From NCBI RefSeq assembly GCF_008274805.1, contig NZ_CP022579.1, forward strand, positions 62,001 through 126,000: a DNA stretch of 64,000 bases. The letters are read 5' to 3'. This document shows, one piece after another, positions 8,904-17,528 of this stretch (the stretch's first letter is position 1; each line of letters opens with the position of its first letter). The position numbers and the translations under genes were made by a program. The notes under the pieces are model-generated. The model worked only from the letters and a program-made list of their open reading frames with translations. It made no database searches and had not been told where the DNA came from. Source of the stretch: Oryzomicrobium terrae (lineage in GTDB: Bacteria; Pseudomonadota; Gammaproteobacteria; Burkholderiales; Rhodocyclaceae).

Positions 8904-10792
8904 TGCCCATGCTCGCCCGTCTCGTCGCCCTGTTTGTCCTGGCCTTTGCCCTGGCGGCTCCCGCCGCCGCCCAGGAATTCCTCGATCCCAAGGTCGCCTT
9001 CCAGCCCAGTGCCAGCAAGGTGGATGCGGCCAGTGTCGAGGTGCGCTTCACCATCGCCAAGGGCTATTACCTGTACCGGGACAAGTTCCGCTTCGCGGCC
9101 CCGGGCGCCACCTTTGGCACGCCGGTCTTCCCCAAGGGCAAGATGAAGAAGGACGACCTGTTCGGCGATGTGGAGGTGTTCTACGACCAGGTGGCGATCC
9201 GCCTGCCGGTGCAGGGGACGCTGCCGGCCACGATCACCGTCACTTCCCAGGGCTGCGCCGAGGGCGGCATCTGCTACCCGCCCCAGGAGATGGACGTGAC
9301 GGTGGCCCAGGCCGGAGGTCAAGGACTGGCGGCCTTCGCCAAGGGGGCAGGCTCGAACGCCGCGCCAGACGCGGCATCCGGCATGAGCACCCCGGAGAGT
9401 GGCGCCAATGCTGGGCCTGCGGCCGATGCCCCGGCGACGCCGGAAAAAAGCACGGCCGCCGCCGCCGCGGACGGCGACGAGAGCGGCGCCATCGCCCGTA
9501 TGCTGCGCCACGCCGGCTTCTGGGCCAACCTGGCGGCCTTCTTCGTGGCCGGCCTGGGGCTGTCGCTGACCCCCTGCATGCTGCCCATGGTGCCGATCCT
9601 GTCCGGCATCATCGTCGGCTCTGGCAAGGTCAAGCCGGCCCGGGGCCGGGCCACTGCCCTGGCCGTAGCCTACGTGCTGGGCATGGCGGTGACCTACGCC
9701 CTGGCCGGGGTGGCCGCCGGCCTCACCGGCACCCTGCTCTCGGCCCTGATGCAGAACCCCTGGGTGCTCGGCTTCTTCGCCCTGGTGTTCATCGCCCTGT
9801 CCCTGGCCATGTTCGGTTTCTACGAACTGCAGATGCCGGCCTTCCTGCAAAGCAAGGTGTCGGAGGAGGCCTCCCACCTCAAGGGCGGCTCCCTGCCCGG
9901 GGTGGCAGCCATGGGGGTGCTGTCGGCCCTGATCGTCGGCCCCTGCGTCGCCGCGCCCCTGGCCGGCGCCCTGCTCTACATCGGCCAGACCCGGGATGCT
10001 CTGCTCGGCGGCGCCGCCCTGTTCGCCCTGGCTCTGGGCATGGGCGCCCCCCTGATCGCCCTGGGCGCTTCCGCCGGCACCCTGCTGGTCAAGGCCGGCC
10101 CGTGGATGGCCCGGGTCAACCAGACCTTCGGCGTGCTGCTGCTGGCCACCGCCCTGTGGCTGGTGGGACCGGTGCTGCCCGAGGCTCTGGTGATGATCGG
10201 CTGGGGCCTGCTCGCCCTGGTGCCGGCCATCTACCTGCACGCCCTCGACCCCCTGCCCGCCGGCGCCCGCCCCTGGCAGCGCTTCTGGAAGGGCCTGGGG
10301 GTGGTGCTGTTGCTCTACGGCGCGGCAGTGCTGCTCGGCACCCTGGCCGGCGGGCGCGACCCGCTCCAACCCCTCAAGCCCTTCGTCGCCCAGGCGGGAA
10401 GTGTCGGCACTGCCCAGGCCGCCGCCAGCGAAGGGCCGCGCTTCGAGCGGGTGGCCAGCCTGGCCGAACTGGATGCCCGGCTGCGCACCACCGACCGGCC
10501 GGTGATGCTCGACTTCTATGCCGACTGGTGCGTCAGCTGCAAGGAGATGGAGCGCTTCACCTTTGCCGATCCCAAGGTGCGCGCGCGCCTCGACCAGTTC
10601 CTCCTGCTCCAGGCCGACGTCACCGCCAACGCTGCGGCGGACAAGGCCCTGCTCGCCCGCTTCAACCTGTTCGGCCCGCCGGGTATCCTGTTCTTCGACG
10701 CTGAGGGCAGCGAGGTGCGCGGCCACAAGGTGGTGGGTTTCCAGAACGCCGAGAAATTCGCCGCCACCCTGGACCGGGTCCTGGCCAACTGA
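8903..10792 (+). CDS. dsbD: Thiol:disulfide interchange protein DsbD
   Basis: A 629-residue protein with all three DsbD modules. A signal peptide ends near AAAQ (residue 24). The periplasmic alpha domain has its pair at Cys118 and Cys124 (QGCAEGGICYPP). An Ala/Pro-rich linker at about 140-195 is followed by the eight-helix beta domain with Cys225 (LTPCMLP) and Cys348 (VGPCVAAPL). The C-terminal thioredoxin domain has CVSC at 543-546. DsbD passes electrons from cytoplasmic thioredoxin to the periplasm, for example to DsbC and cytochrome c maturation. It is coupled to cutA by a TGATG overlap. Confidence 0.96.
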   Translation: MPMLARLVALFVLAFALAAPAAAQEFLDPKVAFQPSASKVDAASVEVRFTIAKGYYLYRDKFRFAAPGATFGTPVFPKGKMKKDDLFGDVEVFYDQVAIRLPVQGTLPATITVTSQGCAEGGICYPPQEMDVTVAQAGGQGLAAFAKGAGSNAAPDAASGMSTPESGANAGPAADAPATPEKSTAAAAADGDESGAIARMLRHAGFWANLAAFFVAGLGLSLTPCMLPMVPILSGIIVGSGKVKPARGRATALAVAYVLGMAVTYALAGVAAGLTGTLLSALMQNPWVLGFFALVFIALSLAMFGFYELQMPAFLQSKVSEEASHLKGGSLPGVAAMGVLSALIVGPCVAAPLAGALLYIGQTRDALLGGAALFALALGMGAPLIALGASAGTLLVKAGPWMARVNQTFGVLLLATALWLVGPVLPEALVMIGWGLLALVPAIYLHALDPLPAGARPWQRFWKGLGVVLLLYGAAVLLGTLAGGRDPLQPLKPFVAQAGSVGTAQAAASEGPRFERVASLAELDARLRTTDRPVMLDFYADWCVSCKEMERFTFADPKVRARLDQFLLLQADVTANAAADKALLARFNLFGPPGILFFDAEGSEVRGHKVVGFQNAEKFAATLDRVLAN

Positions 10793-10893
10793 CGATTCTT
10801 TCGGCCCCGTTCCCCCGGGCGGGGGAAGTGGCGCTGCCGATGCTAAAATCCTTGTTTTTTCGCCCACGGGCGCAGCTAAACAGGGAGTGTTTC

Positions 10894-11502
10894 GTGCAAA
10901 TCGTCTGTCTTGACCTGGAAGGTGTCCTGATCCCCGAAATCTGGGTCGAATTCGCCGCCCGTACCGGCATCCCCGAACTCAAGCGCACCACCCGGGACGA
11001 GCCCAACTACGACGTGCTGATGCAGTACCGCCTGGGCATCCTCAAGCAGCACGGCCTGGGCCTGCCGGACATCCAGAAGGTCATCGCCGAAATGGGCCCC
11101 CTGCCCGGCGCCAAGGAATTCATCGAGTGGCTGCGCCCGCGCTTCCAGGTGGTGATCCTGTCCGACACCTTCTACGAATTCGCCATGCCCCTGATGGAGC
11201 AGCTCGGCTTCCCCACCCTGTTCTGCCACAAGCTCGAAGCCGACGCCCAGGGCTTCCTGGTGAACTACCACCTGCGCATGCCCAACCAGAAGCAGGAGGC
11301 GGTGAAGCGCTTTAAGGAGCTGAACTTCAAGGTGATCGCCTCCGGCGACTCCTACAACGACACCACCATGCTCGGCGAAGCCCACGCCGGCATCCTCTTC
11401 TGCCCGCCGGACAACGTCATCCGCGAGTTCCCCCAGTACCCGGTGGTGCTCGACTACGCCCAGCTGCAGGACGAAATCCTCAAGGCCAGCGCCCGCATCT
11501 GA
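10894..11502 (+). CDS. thrH: Bifunctional phosphoserine phosphatase/homoserine phosphotransferase ThrH
   Basis: A 202-residue HAD-superfamily enzyme matching the ~205 residues of Pseudomonas ThrH. The GTG start at 10894 follows AGGGAG at 10882-10887. Motif I is CLDLEGVLIPE (DLEG instead of the usual DxD, a ThrH feature), motif II is ILSDTFYEF, and motif III/IV is GDSYNDTTM. ThrH removes phosphate from phosphoserine and can transfer it to homoserine, linking serine and threonine synthesis. A -10-like TAAAAT at 10844-10849 lies about 45 bases upstream. The purU gene follows 78 bases downstream. Confidence 0.92.
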   Translation: MQIVCLDLEGVLIPEIWVEFAARTGIPELKRTTRDEPNYDVLMQYRLGILKQHGLGLPDIQKVIAEMGPLPGAKEFIEWLRPRFQVVILSDTFYEFAMPLMEQLGFPTLFCHKLEADAQGFLVNYHLRMPNQKQEAVKRFKELNFKVIASGDSYNDTTMLGEAHAGILFCPPDNVIREFPQYPVVLDYAQLQDEILKASARI

Positions 11503-11580
11503 GCGTGACCCACCCGGTGGCGGCGGCAGTGCTCCGGCGCGCCGCCCCGCCCCGCCTCGTTTTTCCCATTGCCCACCGCC

Positions 11581-12453
11581 ATGCACCGCGAACGCTTCTA
11601 TACCCTTACCGCCTCCTGTCCCGACCGGGTCGGCATCGTCGCCCAGGTGTCCGGCTTCTTTGCCCAGCACAAGGGCTGGATCCTGGAAACGTCGCTCCAC
11701 GCCGAGCCGGATTCGGACAGCGCGCCGGGGCGCTACTTCATGCGCCTGGAAGTGAAGGCCGATTCCCTGCCCTTCATGCTCGCCGAACTGCGCGAGCGCT
11801 TCGCCCCTCTGGCCGCCGAGTTGAACATGGACTGGCGCATCACCGACAGCGCGGTGAAGAAGCGGGTGGTGCTGCTGGTGTCGAAGCAGGAGCATTGCCT
11901 GTACGACCTGCTGGCCCGCTGGCAGGCCAAGGAGCTGGATGTGGAGATTCCCTGCATCATCTCCAACCACGACACCTTCAAGGGCTTCGTCGAGTGGCAC
12001 GGCATCCCCTTCCACCACATTCCGGTGACGGCGGACAACAAGGTTGCCGCCTTCAAGGAGATCCAGCGCATCTTCGAAGAGGTGAAGGGCGACACCATGG
12101 TGCTGGCGCGCTACATGCAGATCCTCTCGCCGGAGCTGTGCGCCGCCTACCCGGGGCGCATCATCAACATCCACCACAGCTTCCTGCCCAGCTTCGTCGG
12201 CGCCAAGCCCTACCACCAGGCCTACACCAAGGGGGTGAAGCTGATCGGCGCCACCTGCCACTACGTCACCGCCGACCTGGACCAGGGGCCGATCATCGAG
12301 CAGGACGTGATCCGGGTGGACCATTCCGACACCCCGGACGACCTGGTGCGCTACGGCAAGGACATCGAAAAGACCGTGCTCGCCCGGGGCCTGCGCTACC
12401 ACCTGGAAGACCGGGTGCTGACCCACGGCAACAAGACCATCGTCTTCCGCTGA
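11581..12453 (+). CDS. purU: Formyltetrahydrofolate deformylase PurU
   Basis: A 290-residue enzyme. The N-terminal ~85 residues form an ACT domain (FYTLTASCPDRVGIVAQVSG) and the rest a formyltransferase-type domain with the catalytic HHSFLPSFVGAKPY and TADLDQGPIIEQ motifs. It hydrolyses 10-formyl-THF to THF and formate, balancing one-carbon pools. The ATG at 11581 gives the usual PurU N-terminus; a TTG four codons upstream is possible but less likely. No strong Shine-Dalgarno is present. It ends in a bidirectional terminator shared with the convergent phosphoesterase gene. Confidence 0.95.
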   Translation: MHRERFYTLTASCPDRVGIVAQVSGFFAQHKGWILETSLHAEPDSDSAPGRYFMRLEVKADSLPFMLAELRERFAPLAAELNMDWRITDSAVKKRVVLLVSKQEHCLYDLLARWQAKELDVEIPCIISNHDTFKGFVEWHGIPFHHIPVTADNKVAAFKEIQRIFEEVKGDTMVLARYMQILSPELCAAYPGRIINIHHSFLPSFVGAKPYHQAYTKGVKLIGATCHYVTADLDQGPIIEQDVIRVDHSDTPDDLVRYGKDIEKTVLARGLRYHLEDRVLTHGNKTIVFR

Positions 12454-12491
12454 GCCGTCAGCCACGGCCAGCCGGCGGGGGGGCACACGGG

Positions 12492-12516
12492 AAAGGGGCG
12501 CTGCGGCGCCCCTTTT
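12492..12516. terminator. Bidirectional intrinsic terminator between purU and the phosphoesterase gene
   Basis: Stem GGGGCGC at 12495-12501 pairs with GCGCCCC at 12506-12512 around the loop TGCG. It is flanked by AAA and TTTT, so it can act on both strands between two convergent genes. Confidence 0.85.
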
Positions 12517-12518
12517 CA

Positions 12519-13316
12519 TTACCCGCCCAGATCCGCGTAGCGGTAGGTCGGCGCCGGGGTGTTGGGCACGTAATGGGTGACCAGGGGTTGCCCTGCACGC
12601 CACAGATGCAGCAGGAAGCCGCCGGGTTCCAGGGTGAAGGCCAGGTCGCCGGGTGTTCCCTCCAGCGCCAGGGCAATCTGGTGGGCCGGCGAAGGGGCGG
12701 TGATGGCCGGGCGACCCGCGAAGACGGTACTGACGAAGCGGTGCACGTGGCCGCACAGCAGCGCTTCAACGTTGTCGTGGCGTGCCAGCCAGGCAGCCAG
12801 GGCCGCCTCGCCGCGACAGGCGATGGCATCCATACCTGGAATACCGATGGCGAAGGGCGGGTGGTGCATGACCAGAAGCGCCCGGCCGGTGGTCGGACAG
12901 GCGGATTCGAGCCAGGCCAGGGCGGCCGCGTCGACCCGGCCGTATTCCTCACCGGGGACCAGGGTGTCGAGCAGCAGCAGGGCGCCTTCCGGCGTGTCGA
13001 GACGGCGGTGACAGGGAGCATCGATATCGCCGCCCCAGTGCTGCTCGGGGAAGGCGGTACGCAGGGCGGCACGCCGGTCGTGGTTGCCCGGCATGAGCGC
13101 CACCGGGCAGGGCAGGCTGGCCAGGGCGCGGGCGAGCCAGTCGTATTCGACGGCGCTGCCCCGGTCGGCCAGGTCGCCGCTCAACAGCACCAGGTCGGGA
13201 GCCAGGGTGGCGATGCGCGCCAGGGCCGCCGTCAGGCAGGCGGCCGTATCCACCCGGCCGTAGAGCAGGCTCGGGGGCGGCTGGAGATGGAGGTCGCTGA
13301 GTTGAACGATGCGCAT
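12519..13316 (-). CDS. Calcineurin-like phosphoesterase, CpdA type
   Basis: A 265-residue metallophosphoesterase starting at the ATG at 13316. All metal-binding motifs are in order: LSDLHL at residue 6, LSGDLADRG near 52, MPGNHD near 80, MHHPPF near 150 and CGHVHR near 187. This is the class III cyclic-nucleotide phosphodiesterase/CpdA pattern, so cAMP or another phosphodiester is a plausible substrate, but the family is broad. Cytoplasmic. It stands alone between two terminators: its 3' end is convergent with purU, and the amtB terminator lies upstream of it. Confidence 0.85.
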   Translation of the reverse strand: MRIVQLSDLHLQPPPSLLYGRVDTAACLTAALARIATLAPDLVLLSGDLADRGSAVEYDWLARALASLPCPVALMPGNHDRRAALRTAFPEQHWGGDIDAPCHRRLDTPEGALLLLDTLVPGEEYGRVDAAALAWLESACPTTGRALLVMHHPPFAIGIPGMDAIACRGEAALAAWLARHDNVEALLCGHVHRFVSTVFAGRPAITAPSPAHQIALALEGTPGDLAFTLEPGGFLLHLWRAGQPLVTHYVPNTPAPTYRYADLGG

Positions 13317-13372
13317 GGTTTCAGCATAGCAGCGCCACCTGGCCACGCGTCATCCCGGTGCGTCAGAAACGA

Positions 13373-13398
13373 CAACGGGCGCCCGAAGGCGCCCGTTG
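13373..13398 (-). terminator. Intrinsic terminator downstream of amtB
   Basis: An 11-bp perfect stem (13373-13383 with 13388-13398) with a CGAA tetraloop lies just past the amtB stop. On the minus strand it is followed by TCGTTTC, a weak U-tract. Confidence 0.8.
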
Positions 13399-13419
13399 CG
13401 TTGCGGGAGGTCCCGCGCC

Positions 13420-14940
13420 TTACATGTGGTAAGCGGACTCGCCGTGGGAGGTGATGTCCAGGCCTTCCCGTTCTTCCTCCTCGGGGACCCGCAGGCCGAT
13501 GAACATGTCCACCAGCTTGTAGGCCACCAGGGCGACCACTCCGGACCAGACCAGGGTGACGCCGACGCCGGTCAGCTGGGCGATCACCTGGTCGGCGATG
13601 GAGTAGCTGTCGGCGACCTTGTTAGCCACGTAGTCGTAGATGCCGGCCCCGCCCAGGGCGGGGTCGGCGAACACGCCGGTGAGGATCGCCCCCATGATGC
13701 CGCCCACGCCGTGGACACCGAACACGTCCAGGGAGTCGTCGGCGCCGAGCAGGCGCTTCAGGCCATTGACGCCCCACAGGCAGACCACGCCCGCCAGCAG
13801 ACCCATGATGATCGAGCCGACGAAGCCGACGAAGCCGGCGGCCGGGGTGATCGCCACCAGGCCGGCGACGGCGCCGGAGGCGGCACCCAGCATGGAAGGC
13901 TTGCCCTTGATCATCCACTCGGCGAAGACCCAGGAGAGGGCTGCGCAGGCGGTGGCCACCCAGGTGTTGAGGAAGGCCAGGGCGGCGGAGCCGTTGGCTT
14001 CCAGGGCGGAACCGGCGTTGAAACCGTACCAGCCCACCCACAGCAGGGAGGCGCCGATCATGGTCATGGTCAGGCTGTGCGGGGCCATGGATTCACGGCC
14101 GTAGCCAACCCGCTTGCCCACCAGGAAGGCCCCCACCAGGCCGGCCACGGCGGCGTTGATGTGCACCACGGTGCCGCCGGCGAAGTCCAGCGCGCCCTTC
14201 TGGAAGAGGAAGCCGGCGGTGGCGTTGAGCTTGTCCGCCGAGGCGGCGTCGAGGTAGCCGTCCGGACCCGCCCAGTACCACACCATGTGCGCCATCGGCA
14301 GGTAGGCCAGGGTGAACCAGATCACCATGAACAGCAGCACCGCGGAGAACTTGATGCGCTCGGCGAAGGCGCCGACGATCAGGCCGCAGGTGATGCAGGC
14401 GAAGGCCCCCTGGAAGGCGATGTACACCATCTCGGGGATGGCCACGCCCTTGCTGAAGGTGGCGGCCAGGCTATCCGGGGTGACGCCCTTGAGGAACAGC
14501 TTGTCGAGGCTGCCGAAGAAGGCGTTGCCCTCGGTAAAGGCGATCGAGTAGCCGTAGATCACCCACAGCACAGTGATCAGCGAGAAGACCATGAACACCT
14601 GCATGAGCACGGAGAGCATGTTCTTCGAGCGCACCAGGCCGCCGTAGAAGAGGGCCAGGCCGGGGATCGACATCAGCATCACCAGGGCGGTGCAGACCAT
14701 CACCCAGGCGGTGTCGCCTTTGTTCACCGTGGGGGCCGGTGCGGCCTCTGCGGCGGGGGCTTCCGCCGCCGGAGCGGCGGCAGGTGCGGGAGCCGCCGCG
14801 GCCGGTGCCGCTGCTGCGGGAGCGGTGACGGCCGGGGTGGCGGAGGCCGGCTTGTCGTCGGCGAAGGCCGGAGCGGTGAACGCCACCGTTCCGACCAGGG
14901 CCAGGGCGAGGCCGAGACGTGCAAAGAGCCGTTTCATCAT
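13420..14940 (-). CDS. amtB: Ammonium transporter AmtB
   Basis: A 506-residue Amt/Rh channel. A signal peptide (RLGLALALVGTVAFTAPAFA) is followed by an unusually long Ala/Pro-rich linker of about 40 residues and then the channel domain beginning KGDTAWVMVCTALVM. The pore histidines of the twin-His site lie in GGTVVHINAAVAG and HGVGGIMGAILTG. The product imports ammonium at the inner membrane and is gated by GlnK. Start: MM at 14940/14937 behind GAGGGAG. It is the last gene of the porin-glnK-amtB operon, 13 bases after glnK. Confidence 0.96.
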   Translation of the reverse strand: MMKRLFARLGLALALVGTVAFTAPAFADDKPASATPAVTAPAAAAPAAAAPAPAAAPAAEAPAAEAAPAPTVNKGDTAWVMVCTALVMLMSIPGLALFYGGLVRSKNMLSVLMQVFMVFSLITVLWVIYGYSIAFTEGNAFFGSLDKLFLKGVTPDSLAATFSKGVAIPEMVYIAFQGAFACITCGLIVGAFAERIKFSAVLLFMVIWFTLAYLPMAHMVWYWAGPDGYLDAASADKLNATAGFLFQKGALDFAGGTVVHINAAVAGLVGAFLVGKRVGYGRESMAPHSLTMTMIGASLLWVGWYGFNAGSALEANGSAALAFLNTWVATACAALSWVFAEWMIKGKPSMLGAASGAVAGLVAITPAAGFVGFVGSIIMGLLAGVVCLWGVNGLKRLLGADDSLDVFGVHGVGGIMGAILTGVFADPALGGAGIYDYVANKVADSYSIADQVIAQLTGVGVTLVWSGVVALVAYKLVDMFIGLRVPEEEEREGLDITSHGESAYHM

Positions 14941-14953
14941 GGGACTCCCTCGG

Positions 14954-15313
<360 letters not shown>

Positions 15314-16174
15314 TTAGAACGTACGGGAAACGGACAGGACGGCGATGCCCTTGCCGGCGTTGTGCTTGCTGGAGCTCACGTTGCCGTCGGTATCGATGCT
15401 CTTGGCGAAGCAGTAGGGATTCACGCCGACACCGGAGCAGCTGCCCTTGGCGTTGGTGCCGACGTAGGAGGCACCCACCACCCAGCCGCTGAGATCCTTG
15501 GTCACGCCGACCTTCCAGTCGGTGTAGTCGCCGTTGTGCACATTCTTGAAGTACAGCTGGCCGACGTGGGCGTTGACGCCCCAGCCGTCGCCCAGGTCGT
15601 AGTTGGCCGACAGGTCGAGGTACGACGTGCCGGCAGTGCTACGGCCGGTGGCGGCGCCGCTGGCGTTGATGCCCTTGGCAGCGAAGTAGTCGTCGATGGC
15701 GTAGGAGTACTTCAATGTCACGAACTTCCAGGAGCCGGCCACGTACAGTTCCTTGTTGGTGACGGTTTCACCACCGGTTTTGCCGACCAGGGGGCCTTTG
15801 CCGGAGCCCGGGTAGTAGTACAGCAGGGCGCCCAGGTCGACGCCGAAGTCGCCAAAGGTTTGCTTCCAGCCGCCGTAGAAGTCCATTTCCAGATTGCCGC
15901 CGGGGAAGCCGGCGCCGGAGGCGACGTTGGAGTTCCAGTTACCCACGTAGAAGCCGCTGGCATGGGAGTAGTCGAAACCGCCTTGCAGCGCCGGCTGGCC
16001 GTAGGTCTGATCGATGCCGCGGAACCGGTAGCTGGAGAACAGGCCGACGTTGGCGGTCAGGGTGTGCGGGCTGGCGGGCTCGGCGCTGGCCTCGGGAGCG
16101 GCGGATTGGGCGAAGGCCGGCAGGGCGCTCAGGCCGAGGGAGGCGACGGCGATGGCAAGAAGGGTTTTACGCAT
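15314..16174 (-). CDS. TorF family putative porin
   Basis: A 286-residue outer-membrane protein. The signal peptide is RKTLLAIAVASLGLSALPAFA, cut after AFA. The mature part begins with PHTLTANVGLFSSYRFRGID, the TorF/TIGR02001 family signature, and consists of alternating aromatic beta-strands ending in the outer-membrane consensus SVSRTF with a terminal Phe. The start at 16174 has AAGGAG at 16181-16186. It heads the operon with glnK and amtB, so it likely lets nitrogen compounds through the outer membrane when ammonium is scarce. Substrate specificity is inferred from context only. Confidence 0.88.
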   Translation of the reverse strand: MRKTLLAIAVASLGLSALPAFAQSAAPEASAEPASPHTLTANVGLFSSYRFRGIDQTYGQPALQGGFDYSHASGFYVGNWNSNVASGAGFPGGNLEMDFYGGWKQTFGDFGVDLGALLYYYPGSGKGPLVGKTGGETVTNKELYVAGSWKFVTLKYSYAIDDYFAAKGINASGAATGRSTAGTSYLDLSANYDLGDGWGVNAHVGQLYFKNVHNGDYTDWKVGVTKDLSGWVVGASYVGTNAKGSCSGVGVNPYCFAKSIDTDGNVSSSKHNAGKGIAVLSVSRTF

Positions 16175-16221
16175 GTTGGACTCCTTTGTCTCAGCAAATG
16201 AAAAAACTACATCGCCGTAAA

Positions 16222-16237
16222 AGCAGCCACCGTGCCA
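16222..16237 (-). promoter_or_regulatory. Putative sigma-54 promoter of the porin-glnK-amtB operon
   Basis: Read on the minus strand the sequence is TGGCACG-N4-CTGCT, against the consensus TGGCACG-N4-TTGCW. The -24 GG and -12 GC are present with correct spacing and one mismatch. Transcription would begin near 16211, giving a leader of about 37 bases to the porin ATG. This fits NtrC control of glnK-amtB in other proteobacteria. Confidence 0.72.
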
Positions 16238-16330
16238 ACCAAAAATATATCTAATAATTAAATGGTTACAAGGTTGCATTGCTGGTGCAAGAAAGGATTC
16301 GCACCGTTGCAGCGCGAACATATTGGCATA

Positions 16331-16347
16331 CGCACCATCCCGGTGCG
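16331..16347. promoter_or_regulatory. Putative NtrC-binding enhancer site
   Basis: CGCACC-N5-GGTGCG is a perfect dyad matching the NtrC consensus GCACC-N5-GGTGC. Its centre lies about 128 bases upstream of the predicted sigma-54 start, the usual enhancer distance. Weaker half-site-containing sequences lie at 16274-16290 (TTGCA...TGCAA) and 16301-16315 (GCACC with a degenerate partner). The rest of the 480-base gap between the porin and ubiK is AT-rich near 16240-16265 and holds no gene. Confidence 0.7.
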
Positions 16348-16655
16348 AGTGCTTTATGGCGCAGATGAATAACGCTGCACGGGAAAAGCACGATGCGGGG
16401 GATGGGTATGCTGAACCTCTGTGACGGGAGCAATCCGCAACCGGCACCATTCAATTCGGCAGGGTCGGGGTGAATGCTGGCAGGCGCAGGAGATAGTCGC
16501 CCAGGACGCGTAAAAGAGAGATCAAGATCCGACGGGTCGCTATCAACACAACGTTATGGCGAAGCACCGGCCAAGGCGGGGTGTGGCCGAGACGGCAAGG
16601 CCCCTGTGCTACACTCGATCGGAGATAGGCTACAGCTCATTTCAAGGACATCGTC

Positions 16656-16901
16656 ATGATTGACCCGAAGGCTTTCGAAGAGTTCTCCAACCGCATGAGT
16701 GCCCTGTTGGCGGCCTCGCCCGCTGCGGATATTGAAAAGAACGTGCGCAGCATGATGAGTGGCTTCTTTGCCAAGCTGGATCTGGTGACCCGGGAGGAAT
16801 TCGATATCCAGACCCAGGTGCTGGCCAAGACCCGGGAAAAGCTTGAGACCCTGGAAGCCCGGGTCGGCGAGCTGGAAAAGCAGCTGGGCGGCAAGAGCTG
16901 A
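16656..16901 (+). CDS. ubiK: Ubiquinone biosynthesis accessory factor UbiK
   Basis: An 81-residue BMFP/YqiC-type protein. The N-terminal half is an amphipathic helix region (PKAFEEFSNRMSALL, then IEKNVRSMMSGFFAKLDLV) and the C-terminal half a coiled coil (REKLETLEARVGELEKQL). In E. coli and Salmonella UbiK binds UbiJ and supports aerobic ubiquinone synthesis at the membrane. A -10-like TACACT lies at 16610-16615. The yceI gene follows after nine bases. Confidence 0.9.
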   Translation: MIDPKAFEEFSNRMSALLAASPAADIEKNVRSMMSGFFAKLDLVTREEFDIQTQVLAKTREKLETLEARVGELEKQLGGKS

Positions 16902-16910
16902 GGTGATGTG

Positions 16911-17528
16911 ATGAGACCGGGGCACGCGTCGGGCTGTGTGCGCCAGACAGGCCGCTGGCCCGGCGTCGTGCTCGCCTTGCTCCTGCCTGGGGCATTGCCC
17001 GCCGTCGCGGCACCGGAGCGCTTCACCGTCGATCCGACCCACACCTTTCCCCAATTCGAAGTCAGTCACCTGGGCTTTTCCCTGCAACGCGGGCGCTTCA
17101 ACCAGACCCGGGGCAGCGTACTGCTCGACCGGGAGGCCCGGCGGGGCGAGGTGGCGATCACGATCGACGCGGCTAGCGTCGATACCGGGCTGGAGGCCCT
17201 GGAAAAGGTGCTGCGCGGCGACGACTTCTTCCAGGTCGAGCGCTACCCCACCCTGACCTTCCGCAGCCGTCAGCTCTATTTCCGCGACGACCTGCCGGTG
17301 GGCTTGGAAGGGGATCTGACCCTGCGTGGCGTGACCCGCCCCGTCTCCCTGATCATTACCCAGTTCCGCTGCGGCACCCAGCCGCTCACCCGTCAGACGG
17401 TTTGCGGCGCCAATGTTCGAGGCAGTCTGCGCCGCTCCGATTTCGGCATGAATGCCTTTCTCCCCTTCGTGGGTGACGAGGTGGCGCTCGAAATCCAGAT
17501 CGAAGCCACCCGCGATCCGGCGCCATGA
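16911..17528 (+). CDS. YceI family periplasmic protein
   Basis: A 205-residue protein. A signal peptide (GVVLALLLPGALPAVAA-like region) is followed by the YceI lipocalin-like domain: ERFTVDPTHTFPQFEVSHLG at the start, then EVAITIDAASVDTG and VERYPTLTFRSRQL. YceI proteins bind isoprenoid lipids in a hydrophobic barrel and are linked to stress or isoprenoid transport. GAGGT at 16900-16904 favours the ATG at 16911 over the overlapping GTG at 16908. The stop overlaps the comM start by four bases (ATGA). Location after ubiK, an isoprenoid-quinone gene, is suggestive but not proof of a link. Confidence 0.9.
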   Translation: MRPGHASGCVRQTGRWPGVVLALLLPGALPAVAAPERFTVDPTHTFPQFEVSHLGFSLQRGRFNQTRGSVLLDREARRGEVAITIDAASVDTGLEALEKVLRGDDFFQVERYPTLTFRSRQLYFRDDLPVGLEGDLTLRGVTRPVSLIITQFRCGTQPLTRQTVCGANVRGSLRRSDFGMNAFLPFVGDEVALEIQIEATRDPAP

